Origin: Gemmatimonadales bacterium
GTDB lineage: Bacteria > Gemmatimonadota > Gemmatimonadetes > Gemmatimonadales > GWC2-71-9
Direction: 5' to 3'
Length of the DNA stretch: 5,378 bases
Assembly (NCBI GenBank): GCA_025924275.1
Contig: JAICEH010000154.1
Coordinates: forward strand, 1 to 5,378
Below are positions 1 to 5,378 of this stretch, one piece after another (position 1 is the first letter of the stretch; each line of letters begins with the position of its first letter). The notes below the pieces were generated by a model. The model worked only from the letters and a program-made list of their open reading frames with translations, was not told the DNA's origin and did no database searches. Made by a program: the position numbers and the translations under genes.

Positions 1-519
1 GGCGTCCTGGTGCGCTCGGTGGCACCCGGTGGTCCCGGGGCCCGGGCCGGGCTCCGCGCCGGCGCGGTGCTGGTCGAGGCCAACGGCCGCCCGCTCCGCA
101 ACTTCCTCGACTGGGAGGCGGTGAAGCTGGATCTGCACGTCGGCGACAGCGTCGAGCTCGGCGTCCGCGAGGCCGGGCGGACCGTGAGCCGGCGGCTGGT
201 GACCGGCGACCTCCCCACGGTGACCGCGGAGCGCGTCCGCCTGCGGCAGGACATCGACCTGGTCACGGTGACGCCCGGCATCCGCGCCGAGCGGCAGCTC
301 CGGTCCGACGGGGGCGCCCTGGTGGTGCGGATCAGCGCCGCGATGGCGGACCAGCTCGGCCTCGCCGAGGGCGACGTCATCGTGGGCATCAACCGCACCC
401 CCGTGACGGCCGCGGAGGAGGTCCGGGAGTTCCTCGAGGGCCTGCAGCGCGGCACCGCCTTCCGGATCTATGTGGAGCGCGGCGGGCGGTACACCTACAC
501 CGACCTGGTCCTCCGGTGA
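1..519 (+). CDS. Double-PDZ protein, C-terminal part (probable HtrA/DegP-like serine protease); 5' end outside window
   Basis: Frame 1 is open from the first base to TGA at 517-519, giving 172 codons. Two PDZ domains are visible. The first (about residues 1-67) opens with GVLVRSV and has the typical ARAGLRAG and NGRPL elements. The second (about residues 104-170) has GALVVRIS, QLGLAEGDVIVGINRTPV and a closing strand IYVERGG. Tandem C-terminal PDZ domains are the usual tail of periplasmic HtrA/DegP proteases, where they bind unfolded C-termini, so this is probably the end of such a protease. The His-Asp-Ser protease domain is not in the window, so a PDZ-only scaffold remains possible. A GTG at position 10 could be read as a start, but it falls inside the first PDZ strand, so the gene must begin upstream. 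Its stop overlaps the purB start by 4 bases, placing it in the same transcript as the purine genes. The PDZ call is confident; the protease call is inferred. Confidence 0.8.
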   Translation, partial: GVLVRSVAPGGPGARAGLRAGAVLVEANGRPLRNFLDWEAVKLDLHVGDSVELGVREAGRTVSRRLVTGDLPTVTAERVRLRQDIDLVTVTPGIRAERQLRSDGGALVVRISAAMADQLGLAEGDVIVGINRTPVTAAEEVREFLEGLQRGTAFRIYVERGGRYTYTDLVLR

Positions 520-1955
520 CGGCCGACCGCTACCGCTCCCCCCTCGGCGCCCGGTACGCCTCGCCGGCGATGCAGTCCCTGTGGGGCGAGGCCGAACGGG
601 TCGCCCGGTGGCGCCGCGTCTGGCTCGCCCTGGCCGAAGCCGAGCGCGAGCTCGGCCTCGACATCCCGGCCGCGGCGCTGGACGAGATGCGGGCGCACCT
701 GGACGACGCCGACCTCGGCGCGGCCGCGGCCTACGAGCGCCGGTTCCGGCACGACGTGATGGCGCACGTGCACGCCTTCGCGGACCAGGCGCCCGCCGCG
801 CGCGCGTACCTCCATCTGGGGGCCACCAGCGCGTTCGTCACCGACAACACCGACGTCCTCCTGATCCACGAGGGCCTCCGGCTCCTGCTCGGCCGGGTCG
901 TCGCGGTGCAGGATGCGCTGGCCGGATTCGCCGCGCGCTGGCGCGCCCTGCCCTGCCTCGCCTGGACCCACTTCCAGCCGGCGCAGCTCACCACGGTGGG
1001 CAAGCGGGCGGCGCTGTGGATGCAGGACCTGGCGCTCGACACCGAGGCGCTGGTGCACCTGCTCGAGACCCTGCGCCTGCGCGGCTGCAAGGGCACCACC
1101 GGCACCCAGGCCTCCTTCCTCGAGCTCTTCGGCGGCGACCACGCGCGGGTCCGCGAGCTGGAGCGACGGGTGGCGACCAAGCTGGGCCTCCCGCGGGTCT
1201 TCCCGGTCTCGGGCCAGACCTACAGCCGCAAGCAGGACAGCCTGGTGCTCGATGCCCTCTCCGGGGTGGCGCAGAGCGCGTCCAAGCTCGGCAGCGACCT
1301 CCGCCTCCTGCAGCACGAAGGCGAGCTCCTCGAGCCCTTCGAGAGCGAGCAGGTCGGCTCGAGCGCCATGGCCTACAAGCGGAACCCGATGCGCGCCGAG
1401 CGGATCTGCGGCCTCGCGCGCTTCGTGATCGGCCTGCAGTCCAACGCGGCGCACACGGCCGCGAACCAGTGGCTCGAGCGGACGCTGGACGACAGCGCCA
1501 ACCGCCGGCTGGTGCTGCCCGAGGCGTTCCTCGCCACCGACGCGATCCTGGTGCTCGCGGCCAACGTCGCGGCGGGACTGGAGGTGCGGGAGCCGGTGAT
1601 CCGGGCCGCGGTGCAGCGCCAGATGCCCTTCATGGCCACCGAGCGCTGGCTCATGCTCGGGGTGCAGGCGGGCGGCGATCGCCAGGCGCTGCACGAGGTC
1701 GTGCGGCGGCACAGCCTGGCCGTGGCGGAGGCGGTGGCGGCCGGGCAGCCCAACGACCTGATGGACCGCCTGGGCCGGGACCCTGCGTTCGGGCGCCTCC
1801 CGGCCGGGGCGCTGGCGGCCGAGCTGGACCCGGCACGGTACGTGGGCCGGAGTCCGGAGCAGGTGGACGAATTCCTGGCCGAGTACTGGGCGCCGCTCCG
1901 CACCCGCGCGCAGGCCCACGCCGCCGCGGCCGAGCCCGCAGAGGTGAGCGTATGA
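516..1955 (+). CDS. purB: Adenylosuccinate lyase, animal-like subfamily
   Basis: Cytoplasmic homotetrameric lyase of the fumarase/aspartase superfamily. It releases fumarate from SAICAR (giving AICAR) and from adenylosuccinate (giving AMP). The product is 479 aa. The superfamily signature GSSAMAYKRNP is at residues 281-291 and carries the catalytic serine loop. THFQPAQLTT (151-160) holds H152, equivalent to the general-acid histidine H159 of human ADSL. RHDVMAHVH (78-86) holds H79, equivalent to human H86. KGTTGTQASF and ERTLDDSANRR are also present. These blocks and the N-terminal RYRSPLGARYASP match human ADSL and the bacterial relatives I recall from Clostridia much better than E. coli or B. 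subtilis PurB, which have a different THG-type block. The GTG start at 516 is chosen because RYRSPL follows at once and the next in-frame ATG (codon 19) would remove it. No clear Shine-Dalgarno precedes it, so translation probably depends on coupling to the upstream PDZ gene through the GTGA overlap. It overlaps purC by ATGA. Confidence 0.97.
   Translation: MTADRYRSPLGARYASPAMQSLWGEAERVARWRRVWLALAEAERELGLDIPAAALDEMRAHLDDADLGAAAAYERRFRHDVMAHVHAFADQAPAARAYLHLGATSAFVTDNTDVLLIHEGLRLLLGRVVAVQDALAGFAARWRALPCLAWTHFQPAQLTTVGKRAALWMQDLALDTEALVHLLETLRLRGCKGTTGTQASFLELFGGDHARVRELERRVATKLGLPRVFPVSGQTYSRKQDSLVLDALSGVAQSASKLGSDLRLLQHEGELLEPFESEQVGSSAMAYKRNPMRAERICGLARFVIGLQSNAAHTAANQWLERTLDDSANRRLVLPEAFLATDAILVLAANVAAGLEVREPVIRAAVQRQMPFMATERWLMLGVQAGGDRQALHEVVRRHSLAVAEAVAAGQPNDLMDRLGRDPAFGRLPAGALAAELDPARYVGRSPEQVDEFLAEYWAPLRTRAQAHAAAAEPAEVSV
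1941..1947 (+). promoter_or_regulatory. Strong Shine-Dalgarno for purC
   Basis: GAGGTGA lies inside the last codons of purB, 4 bases before the purC ATG at 1952. It is the best match to the anti-Shine-Dalgarno in the window and fixes the purC start in a frame that is open far upstream. It suggests that purC can load its own ribosomes as well as use those finishing purB. Confidence 0.75.
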
Positions 1956-2872
1956 CGGTGCTGCTCCGGAGCGAGCTCCCGCTGCCGCTCGTACGGCGCG
2001 GGAAGGTGCGCGAGGTCTACGACGCCGGCCAGGGGCTCCTCCTGCTGGTGGCGAGCGACCGCGTGAGCGCGTTCGACGTCGTCCTGGCCGAGCCGATCCC
2101 GCGGAAGGGGGAGGTCCTCACCCAGCTGAGCGCCTTCTGGTTCCGGCGCCTCGCCGACACGGTCGAATCCCACTTCGTCACCGCGGACCCGGGCGAGATC
2201 CTCGACCGGGTGCCGGAGCTCGCCCCCGTCCGCGACCAGGTGGCGGGCCGGGCGATGCTGGTGCGGGCCACCGAGCCCTTCCCCTTCGAGTGCGTGGTCC
2301 GGGGTTACCTCGCCGGCAGCGCCTGGACGGAGTACGCGGCCGCCGGCACGCTCGCCGGGGAGCCGCTTCCGCGCGGCCTGGTCGAGAGCTCGCCGCTCGA
2401 TCCCCCCGTGTTCAGCCCTGCCACGAAGGCCGAGACGGGCCACGACGAGAACGTCCCGTTCTCGGCGATGGTCGCCGCGCTGGGCGGGGAGACGGCCGCC
2501 ACGCTCCGGGACCTGAGCCTCCGGGTCTACGAGGCGGGCCGGGCGCACGCCGCCGGGCAGGGCATCATCATCGCCGACACCAAGTTCGAGTTCGGCGTCG
2601 GGGCCTTCGACCGGGTGCGGCTGATCGACGAGGTGCTGACGCCCGATTCCTCGCGCTTCTGGCCGGCCCAGGGCTACGCGCCGGGCCGGAGCCAGCCGAG
2701 CTTCGACAAGCAGCCGCTCCGCGACCACCTGGCGGCGCTCCGCCGGGCCGGGCGCTGGGACGGGGAGGCGCCGCCGCCCGCCCTCGCCCCGGAAGTGGTC
2801 GAGGCCACCAGCCAGCGGTACCTCGAGGCCTACCAACGGCTGACCGGGCACGCCCTGCCGGGGGCCTTCTGA
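1952..2872 (+). CDS. purC: Phosphoribosylaminoimidazole-succinocarboxamide (SAICAR) synthase, long form
   Basis: ATP-dependent ligase that joins CAIR and aspartate to make SAICAR, the substrate of the PurB encoded just upstream. The product is 306 aa. The N-terminal nucleotide-binding strand GKVREVYD is at 17-24 and is followed by ASDRVSAFD (34-42). The two family signatures are present: FPFECVVRGYLAGSAW (110-125) and IIADTKFEFG (206-215). The motif LTPDSSRFWPA (229-239) and the FDKQPLRD stretch (251-258) are typical of the long, yeast Ade1-like form of about 300 residues. E. coli PurC is only about 237 residues. The ATG at 1952 lies in an ATGA overlap with the purB stop and is preceded by a strong Shine-Dalgarno. 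The frame is open far upstream of this point, but that part is an antisense-like shadow of purB with arginine- and proline-rich translation, so the start is at 1952. The stop shares one base with psd. Confidence 0.97.
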   Translation: MTVLLRSELPLPLVRRGKVREVYDAGQGLLLLVASDRVSAFDVVLAEPIPRKGEVLTQLSAFWFRRLADTVESHFVTADPGEILDRVPELAPVRDQVAGRAMLVRATEPFPFECVVRGYLAGSAWTEYAAAGTLAGEPLPRGLVESSPLDPPVFSPATKAETGHDENVPFSAMVAALGGETAATLRDLSLRVYEAGRAHAAGQGIIIADTKFEFGVGAFDRVRLIDEVLTPDSSRFWPAQGYAPGRSQPSFDKQPLRDHLAALRRAGRWDGEAPPPALAPEVVEATSQRYLEAYQRLTGHALPGAF

Positions 2873-3501
2873 TGCGGGTGGCGCCGGAGGGACGGCCCTT
2901 CATCCTCGCGGCGTGGGTGATCCTGGGCGGGCTGGCCGCGTTCCGGCTGTGGCCGGCCGCGCTGGCGTGGCTCCCCCTCGCCGTCTGGGTGGTAGCGTTC
3001 TTCCGCGACCCGGCCCGGTCCGGGCCGCGCGGCGAGCGGCTCGTGATCGCGCCCGCGGACGGTCTGGTGGTGAGCGTGCGCGAGATCCACGAGCCCGACT
3101 TCCTCGGTGGGACGGCGCGGCGCATCTCGATCTTCATGAACGTGTTCGACGTGCACGTGAATCGGTACCCGGCCGACGGCACGCTCGCCTTCCGGCGCTA
3201 CGTCCCGGGGCGCTTCGTGAATGCCGCCGGAGAGAAGGCCAGCCTCGAGAACGAGCAGTGCTCGGTCGGGCTCGAGTGCGCGCGCGGGCGCATCCTGGTC
3301 CGGCAGATCGCGGGCCTCGTGGCGCGGCGCATCGTGACGGACCACGCCCCGGGCCACGCGGCCCGCCAGGGAGAGCGGATGGGCCTCATCCGGTTCGGCT
3401 CGCGAGTCGACGTCTTCCTCCCGCTCGCCGCCCGGCCGGTGGTGCAGGAGGGCCACCGGACGCGCGCCGGCCAGACCCTGATCGCGGAGTGGCCCGGGTG
3501 A
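2872..3501 (+). CDS. psd: Phosphatidylserine decarboxylase, short form proenzyme
   Basis: Pyruvoyl enzyme that converts phosphatidylserine to phosphatidylethanolamine at the inner membrane. The product is 209 aa, the size of the short Psd class without the long N-terminal region of E. coli Psd. Two hydrophobic segments (about residues 9-26 and 28-44) should anchor it. The aspartate of PADG (D63) and the histidine of FDVHVNRYP (H95) correspond to the catalytic Asp and His needed for self-cleavage. The cleavage site is FGSR (G176-S177), which replaces the LGST of the classical enzymes; as I recall, FGS is common in the short class. Cleavage before S177 would give a beta chain of 176 residues and an alpha chain of 33 residues starting with the pyruvoyl group. 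The ATG at 2872 overlaps the purC stop as TGATG, and no strong Shine-Dalgarno is seen, so coupled re-initiation is likely. The next gene, pssA, makes its substrate. Confidence 0.96.
   Translation: MRVAPEGRPFILAAWVILGGLAAFRLWPAALAWLPLAVWVVAFFRDPARSGPRGERLVIAPADGLVVSVREIHEPDFLGGTARRISIFMNVFDVHVNRYPADGTLAFRRYVPGRFVNAAGEKASLENEQCSVGLECARGRILVRQIAGLVARRIVTDHAPGHAARQGERMGLIRFGSRVDVFLPLAARPVVQEGHRTRAGQTLIAEWPG
3486..3489 (+). promoter_or_regulatory. Shine-Dalgarno for pssA (GTG start)
   Basis: GGAG within the last codons of psd, 8 bases before the GTG at 3498. The spacing supports the overlapping GTG as the pssA start over the later GTG codons at 3528-3539. Confidence 0.55.
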
Positions 3502-4277
3502 GCCCCGCGCCCCGTCCCCCCCGGCGCGTGGTGGTGGTGCTCCCGAGCGCCTTCACGCTGGGCAACCTCTTCTTCGGGATGTGGGCCATCGTCTCCGCCG
3601 CCCAGGGCAACGTCCTCTGGGCCGGGTGGTTCATCGTGTTCGCCGGCGTGCTCGACATGCTCGACGGCCGCGTGGCCCGCCTCTCCGGCACCGGCACCCG
3701 CTTCGGGGCGGAGCTGGACTCGCTGGTGGACCTCACCAGCTTCGGCGTGGCGCCCGCGCTGGTGATGTACCACCTGGAGTTCGCCAGCGTTGGCCGGTTC
3801 GGCTGGGTGCTCTGCTTCCTCTACGTCGTGGCCGCGGCCATCCGGCTCGCGCGGTTCAACGTGGCGGCCCAGACCAAGGCCCCGACCACCGGTGGCTGGT
3901 TCCGCGGGCTGCCCTCGCCCAGCGCCGGGATGACGCTGGCCGTGTACTTTCCGTTCACCCAGACCGACGTGTACCACGAGAGCCTCCGGTACCTCCAGTT
4001 CAACCAGCAGGGGCTCGCCTTCCTGATGCTGGTGCTCGGGGCCCTGATGGTGAGTTCCATCCCCTACCCCAAGTTCCCTCCCCTCGGCCTCCGGTCGCGG
4101 AAGGGGCTCCTGGGCCTGCTGGTCCACGTGGTGATCCTGGCCGGCGCCCTCCTGGTGCCGCGCGAGTTCCTCTTCCCCCTCGGCCTCGCCTACGCCGCCT
4201 TCGGCATCCTCCGCGCCGCCGTGCTCGGCTGGCTGGAGCGGCACGACGACGACGCCCCGCCGGAGCTTCCCGCATGA
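3498..4277 (+). CDS. pssA: CDP-diacylglycerol--serine O-phosphatidyltransferase
   Basis: Integral membrane enzyme of the CDP-alcohol phosphatidyltransferase family. It transfers the phosphatidyl group from CDP-diacylglycerol to L-serine and so feeds the Psd encoded just upstream. The product is 259 aa with several hydrophobic segments (about 16-34, 38-54, 84-98, 102-118, 140-155, 172-186, 204-221, 225-244). The family motif DxxDGxxAR(x8)GxxxDxxxD is complete: D53, D56, G57, A60, R61, G70, D74 and D78, which bind the metal and the CDP moiety. LPSAFTLGNLFFG (15-27) before the first helix and SPSAGM (140-145) are typical of the Gram-positive/archaeal-like PssA type, not the phospholipase D-like PssA of E. 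coli. The GTG at 3498 is chosen because it makes a GTGA overlap with the psd stop and has GGAG 8 bases upstream. GTG codons at 3528-3539 are possible but less likely starts. It overlaps purS by ATGA. Confidence 0.95.
   Translation: MSPAPRPPRRVVVVLPSAFTLGNLFFGMWAIVSAAQGNVLWAGWFIVFAGVLDMLDGRVARLSGTGTRFGAELDSLVDLTSFGVAPALVMYHLEFASVGRFGWVLCFLYVVAAAIRLARFNVAAQTKAPTTGGWFRGLPSPSAGMTLAVYFPFTQTDVYHESLRYLQFNQQGLAFLMLVLGALMVSSIPYPKFPPLGLRSRKGLLGLLVHVVILAGALLVPREFLFPLGLAYAAFGILRAAVLGWLERHDDDAPPELPA
4262..4265 (+). promoter_or_regulatory. Shine-Dalgarno for purS
   Basis: GGAG inside the pssA tail, 8 bases before the ATG at 4274. It agrees with the ATGA overlap as the purS start. Confidence 0.55.
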
Positions 4278-4522
4278 CCTACCGCGTCCACGTCCGCGTC
4301 ATCCCGCGCACCGGCCTCCTCGACCCCCAGGGCCAGGCGGTGGAGCACGCGCTCGGCGCCCTCGGTTTCGCCGGCGTGCGCGAGGTGCGCATCGGCAAGG
4401 CCATCGAGCTGGGGGTGGAGGCGGCCGGACCCGCCCAGGCACGGGAGGCCGCGCGCGCGATGTGCGACCGCCTCCTCGCGAACCCGGTCACCGAGGACTA
4501 CGAGATCGAGGTGGAGGGCTGA
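4274..4522 (+). CDS. purS: Phosphoribosylformylglycinamidine synthase subunit PurS
   Basis: Small structural subunit of the three-part FGAM synthase (PurS, PurQ, small PurL). It bridges the glutaminase and synthetase subunits and helps pass ammonia between them. The product is 82 aa, the normal length for PurS. Diagnostic features are the first strand YRVHVRVIPRTGLLDPQG (3-20), the helix EHALGALGF followed by VREVRIGKAIEL (35-46), and the C-terminal LLANPVTEDYEIEVE (67-81). The ATG at 4274 forms an ATGA overlap with the pssA stop and has GGAG 8 bases upstream. It is followed directly by purQ with a one-base overlap, matching the usual purS-purQ order. The presence of a separate PurS means that the PurL of this organism should be the short type. 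Confidence 0.95.
   Translation: MTYRVHVRVIPRTGLLDPQGQAVEHALGALGFAGVREVRIGKAIELGVEAAGPAQAREAARAMCDRLLANPVTEDYEIEVEG
4513..4518 (+). promoter_or_regulatory. Shine-Dalgarno for purQ
   Basis: GGAGGG inside the last codons of purS, 3 bases before the ATG at 4522. The spacing is short but the match is good, and it favours this start over the in-frame ATG at 4462. Confidence 0.55.
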
Positions 4523-5193
4523 TGCGCCGGGTGGCGGTGGTCCGATTCCCCGGGAGCAATTGCGAGGAGGACACCCTCCGCGCCGTCGAGCGGGCCGGCG
4601 GCGAGGCCTTCTACGTGTGGCACCGGGACACCGGCCTGGGCGGCGCGGACGCGGTGATCCTCCCCGGGGGGTTCAGCTACGGCGACTACCTGCGCTCCGG
4701 CGCCATCGCCCGGTTCAGCCCCGTGATGGCGGCGGTGCAGGCCTTCGCCCGCGAGGGCGGGCCGGTGCTCGGGATCTGCAACGGATTCCAGATCCTCTGC
4801 GAGGCGGGCCTCCTGCCCGGCGCGCTCCTCCGGAACGCGGGACTCGCCTTCACCTCCCGGCCGGTGCGCTGCCGGGTCGAGCAGGCGGCCACGCCCTTCA
4901 CCTGCGCCTACGAGCCGGGCACCGTGGTGACCATCCCGGTGGCCAATGGCGACGGCCGCTACGCCGCCGACCCCGGCACGCTCGACCGCCTGGAGGCGGA
5001 GGGCCGGGTGGTGCTCCGCTACCTCGACAACCCCAACGGCTCGGCGCGGGACATCGCCGGCGTCGCCGGCGACGGCGGCACCGTCGTGGGCATCATGCCC
5101 CATCCCGAGCGCGCCGACCACTCCCTGCTTGGCGCCGCCGACGGCGCCGGGTTCTTCACCTCCATCGTGGCCGCGCCCGCCGGCGCCCGCTGA
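4522..5193 (+). CDS. purQ: Phosphoribosylformylglycinamidine synthase subunit PurQ (glutaminase)
   Basis: Class I glutamine amidotransferase subunit of FGAM synthase. It hydrolyses glutamine and supplies ammonia to PurL for conversion of FGAR to FGAM. The product is 223 aa, close to the usual size. The N-terminus VAVVRFPGSNCEEDT (4-18) is characteristic of PurQ. ILPGGFSYGDYLRSGAIAR (46-64) is the conserved PurQ block. The nucleophile is C86 in VLGICNGFQIL (82-92), and the other two triad members are H194 and E196 in GIMPHPER (190-197). The ATG at 4522 is chosen because the family begins here, GGAGGG lies just upstream, and it overlaps the purS stop as TGATG. An in-frame ATG at 4462 would add 20 residues translated from within purS and is rejected. 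The catalytic triad looks intact. The downstream gene is not purL but a zinc-ribbon protein, 9 bases away. Confidence 0.97.
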   Translation: MRRVAVVRFPGSNCEEDTLRAVERAGGEAFYVWHRDTGLGGADAVILPGGFSYGDYLRSGAIARFSPVMAAVQAFAREGGPVLGICNGFQILCEAGLLPGALLRNAGLAFTSRPVRCRVEQAATPFTCAYEPGTVVTIPVANGDGRYAADPGTLDRLEAEGRVVLRYLDNPNGSARDIAGVAGDGGTVVGIMPHPERADHSLLGAADGAGFFTSIVAAPAGAR

Positions 5194-5196
5194 GGA
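5192..5196 (+). promoter_or_regulatory. Shine-Dalgarno for the zinc-ribbon gene
   Basis: GAGGA, overlapping the purQ stop codon (TGA at 5191-5193), 6 bases before the ATG at 5203. The spacing is ideal and it decides the start of the last gene. Confidence 0.7.
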
Positions 5197-5202
5197 CCGA
5201 CG

Positions 5203-5378
5203 ATGACCAGGATCGACAAGCCCAGCCAGAACGAGGACGAGTACTTCGCCCAGCGGGACCAGGAGCTCCGCGAGAAGCTCCACGCCCAGATGCTGGCGGA
5301 GCGCGAGGCGGCGGAGCGGCGCACCCACTACATGAAGTGCCCCAAGTGCGGCGCCGACCTCGGCACCGTGGACGTCGA
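5203..5378 (+). CDS. Zinc-ribbon protein, zf-TFIIB-like, N-terminal part; 3' end outside window
   Basis: An open frame runs from ATG at 5203 to the window edge, giving 58 complete codons. The first 43 residues are highly charged and probably helical (NEDEYFAQRDQELREKL and on through LAEREAAERR). They are followed by HYMKCPKCGADLGTV, in which C46 and C49 form the first half of a zinc knuckle. The string MKCPKCGADL is typical of the zf-TFIIB family (PF13453), which usually continues with a second CPxC knuckle and a WLDxGEL motif. That second half would lie past the window edge and cannot be confirmed. Members are small proteins of unknown function, found widely in bacteria, including next to housekeeping genes. 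GAGGA 6 bases before the ATG supports this start, and the 9-base gap after purQ puts it in the same operon. No function is assigned. Confidence 0.75.
   Translation, partial: MTRIDKPSQNEDEYFAQRDQELREKLHAQMLAEREAAERRTHYMKCPKCGADLGTVDV

Noticed and set aside
1356..1388. Ala in place of the common Pro in the PurB signature loop (GSSAMAYKRNP)
   Set aside because: The superfamily pattern GSxxMxxKxN allows any residue there, and I recall Ala in clostridial members of this subfamily, so it is not a defect.
495..1919. Long minus-strand open frame of 474 codons opposite purB
   Set aside because: Its translation is rich in Arg, His, Gly and Glu with no recognisable domain, and it lies wholly opposite a well-supported purB. 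High GC removes stop codons from antisense frames.
470..1951. Apparent long N-terminal extension of PurC in the same frame
   Set aside because: The purC frame stays open upstream, but its translation there is Arg/Pro/Gly-rich noise overlapping purB. SAICAR synthase begins at the ATG at 1952 behind a strong Shine-Dalgarno, so this is not a fusion.
1373..2851. Minus-strand open frame of 492 codons across the purB-purC junction
   Set aside because: It is low-complexity in composition with no family motif, opposite two confirmed enzymes. It is a GC artefact.
3385..3408. FGSR instead of LGST at the Psd self-cleavage site
   Set aside because: The Gly-Ser needed for cleavage is kept, and FGS is, as I recall, usual in the short Psd class. 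It is not a sign of an inactive enzyme.
3198..4244. Minus-strand open frame of 348 codons opposite psd and pssA
   Set aside because: It is His/Gly/Glu-rich without motifs and mirrors the codon pattern of the membrane protein on the + strand.
5050..5150. GC-rich palindromic runs (repeated GCCGGCG and GGCGCC units) near the purQ end
   Set aside because: They lie in the purQ coding sequence, have no T-run, and are explained by Ala/Gly codons in a GC-rich genome. They do not look like a terminator.

Overview
This GC-rich window is packed with genes on the + strand only. It reads as a stretch of one operon with no promoter, terminator, RNA gene, mobile element or CRISPR array visible inside it. 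In order it holds: the 3' part of a double-PDZ protein (probably the tail of an HtrA-like protease), purB, purC, psd, pssA, purS, purQ, and the 5' part of a small zinc-ribbon (zf-TFIIB-like) protein. Both end genes are cut by the window edges.

The first six junctions are stop/start overlaps of 4 or 1 bases (GTGA, ATGA, TGATG, GTGA, ATGA, TGATG). Only the last junction has a gap, of 9 bases, and it contains part of a clear Shine-Dalgarno sequence. Continuous co-transcription and translational coupling are therefore likely, and the promoter must lie upstream of the window.

Two pathways are interleaved. PurS and PurQ are two of the three subunits of FGAM synthase (step 4 of IMP synthesis). PurC makes SAICAR. 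PurB cleaves SAICAR to AICAR and adenylosuccinate to AMP. Between purC and purS sits the complete two-step module for phosphatidylethanolamine: PssA makes phosphatidylserine from CDP-diacylglycerol and serine, and Psd decarboxylates it. The third FGAM synthase subunit (PurL) is not in the window.

The organism is a bacterium with a high-GC genome that makes phosphatidylethanolamine and uses the PurS/PurQ/PurL form of FGAM synthase. The short Psd, the PurB that resembles the animal enzyme, and the neighbouring PDZ and zf-TFIIB proteins suggest a Gemmatimonadota-like or other environmental high-GC lineage, but this is a weak inference from memory. The individual enzymes are all recognisable housekeeping families. 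The unusual part is the combination and tight coupling, not a new system.
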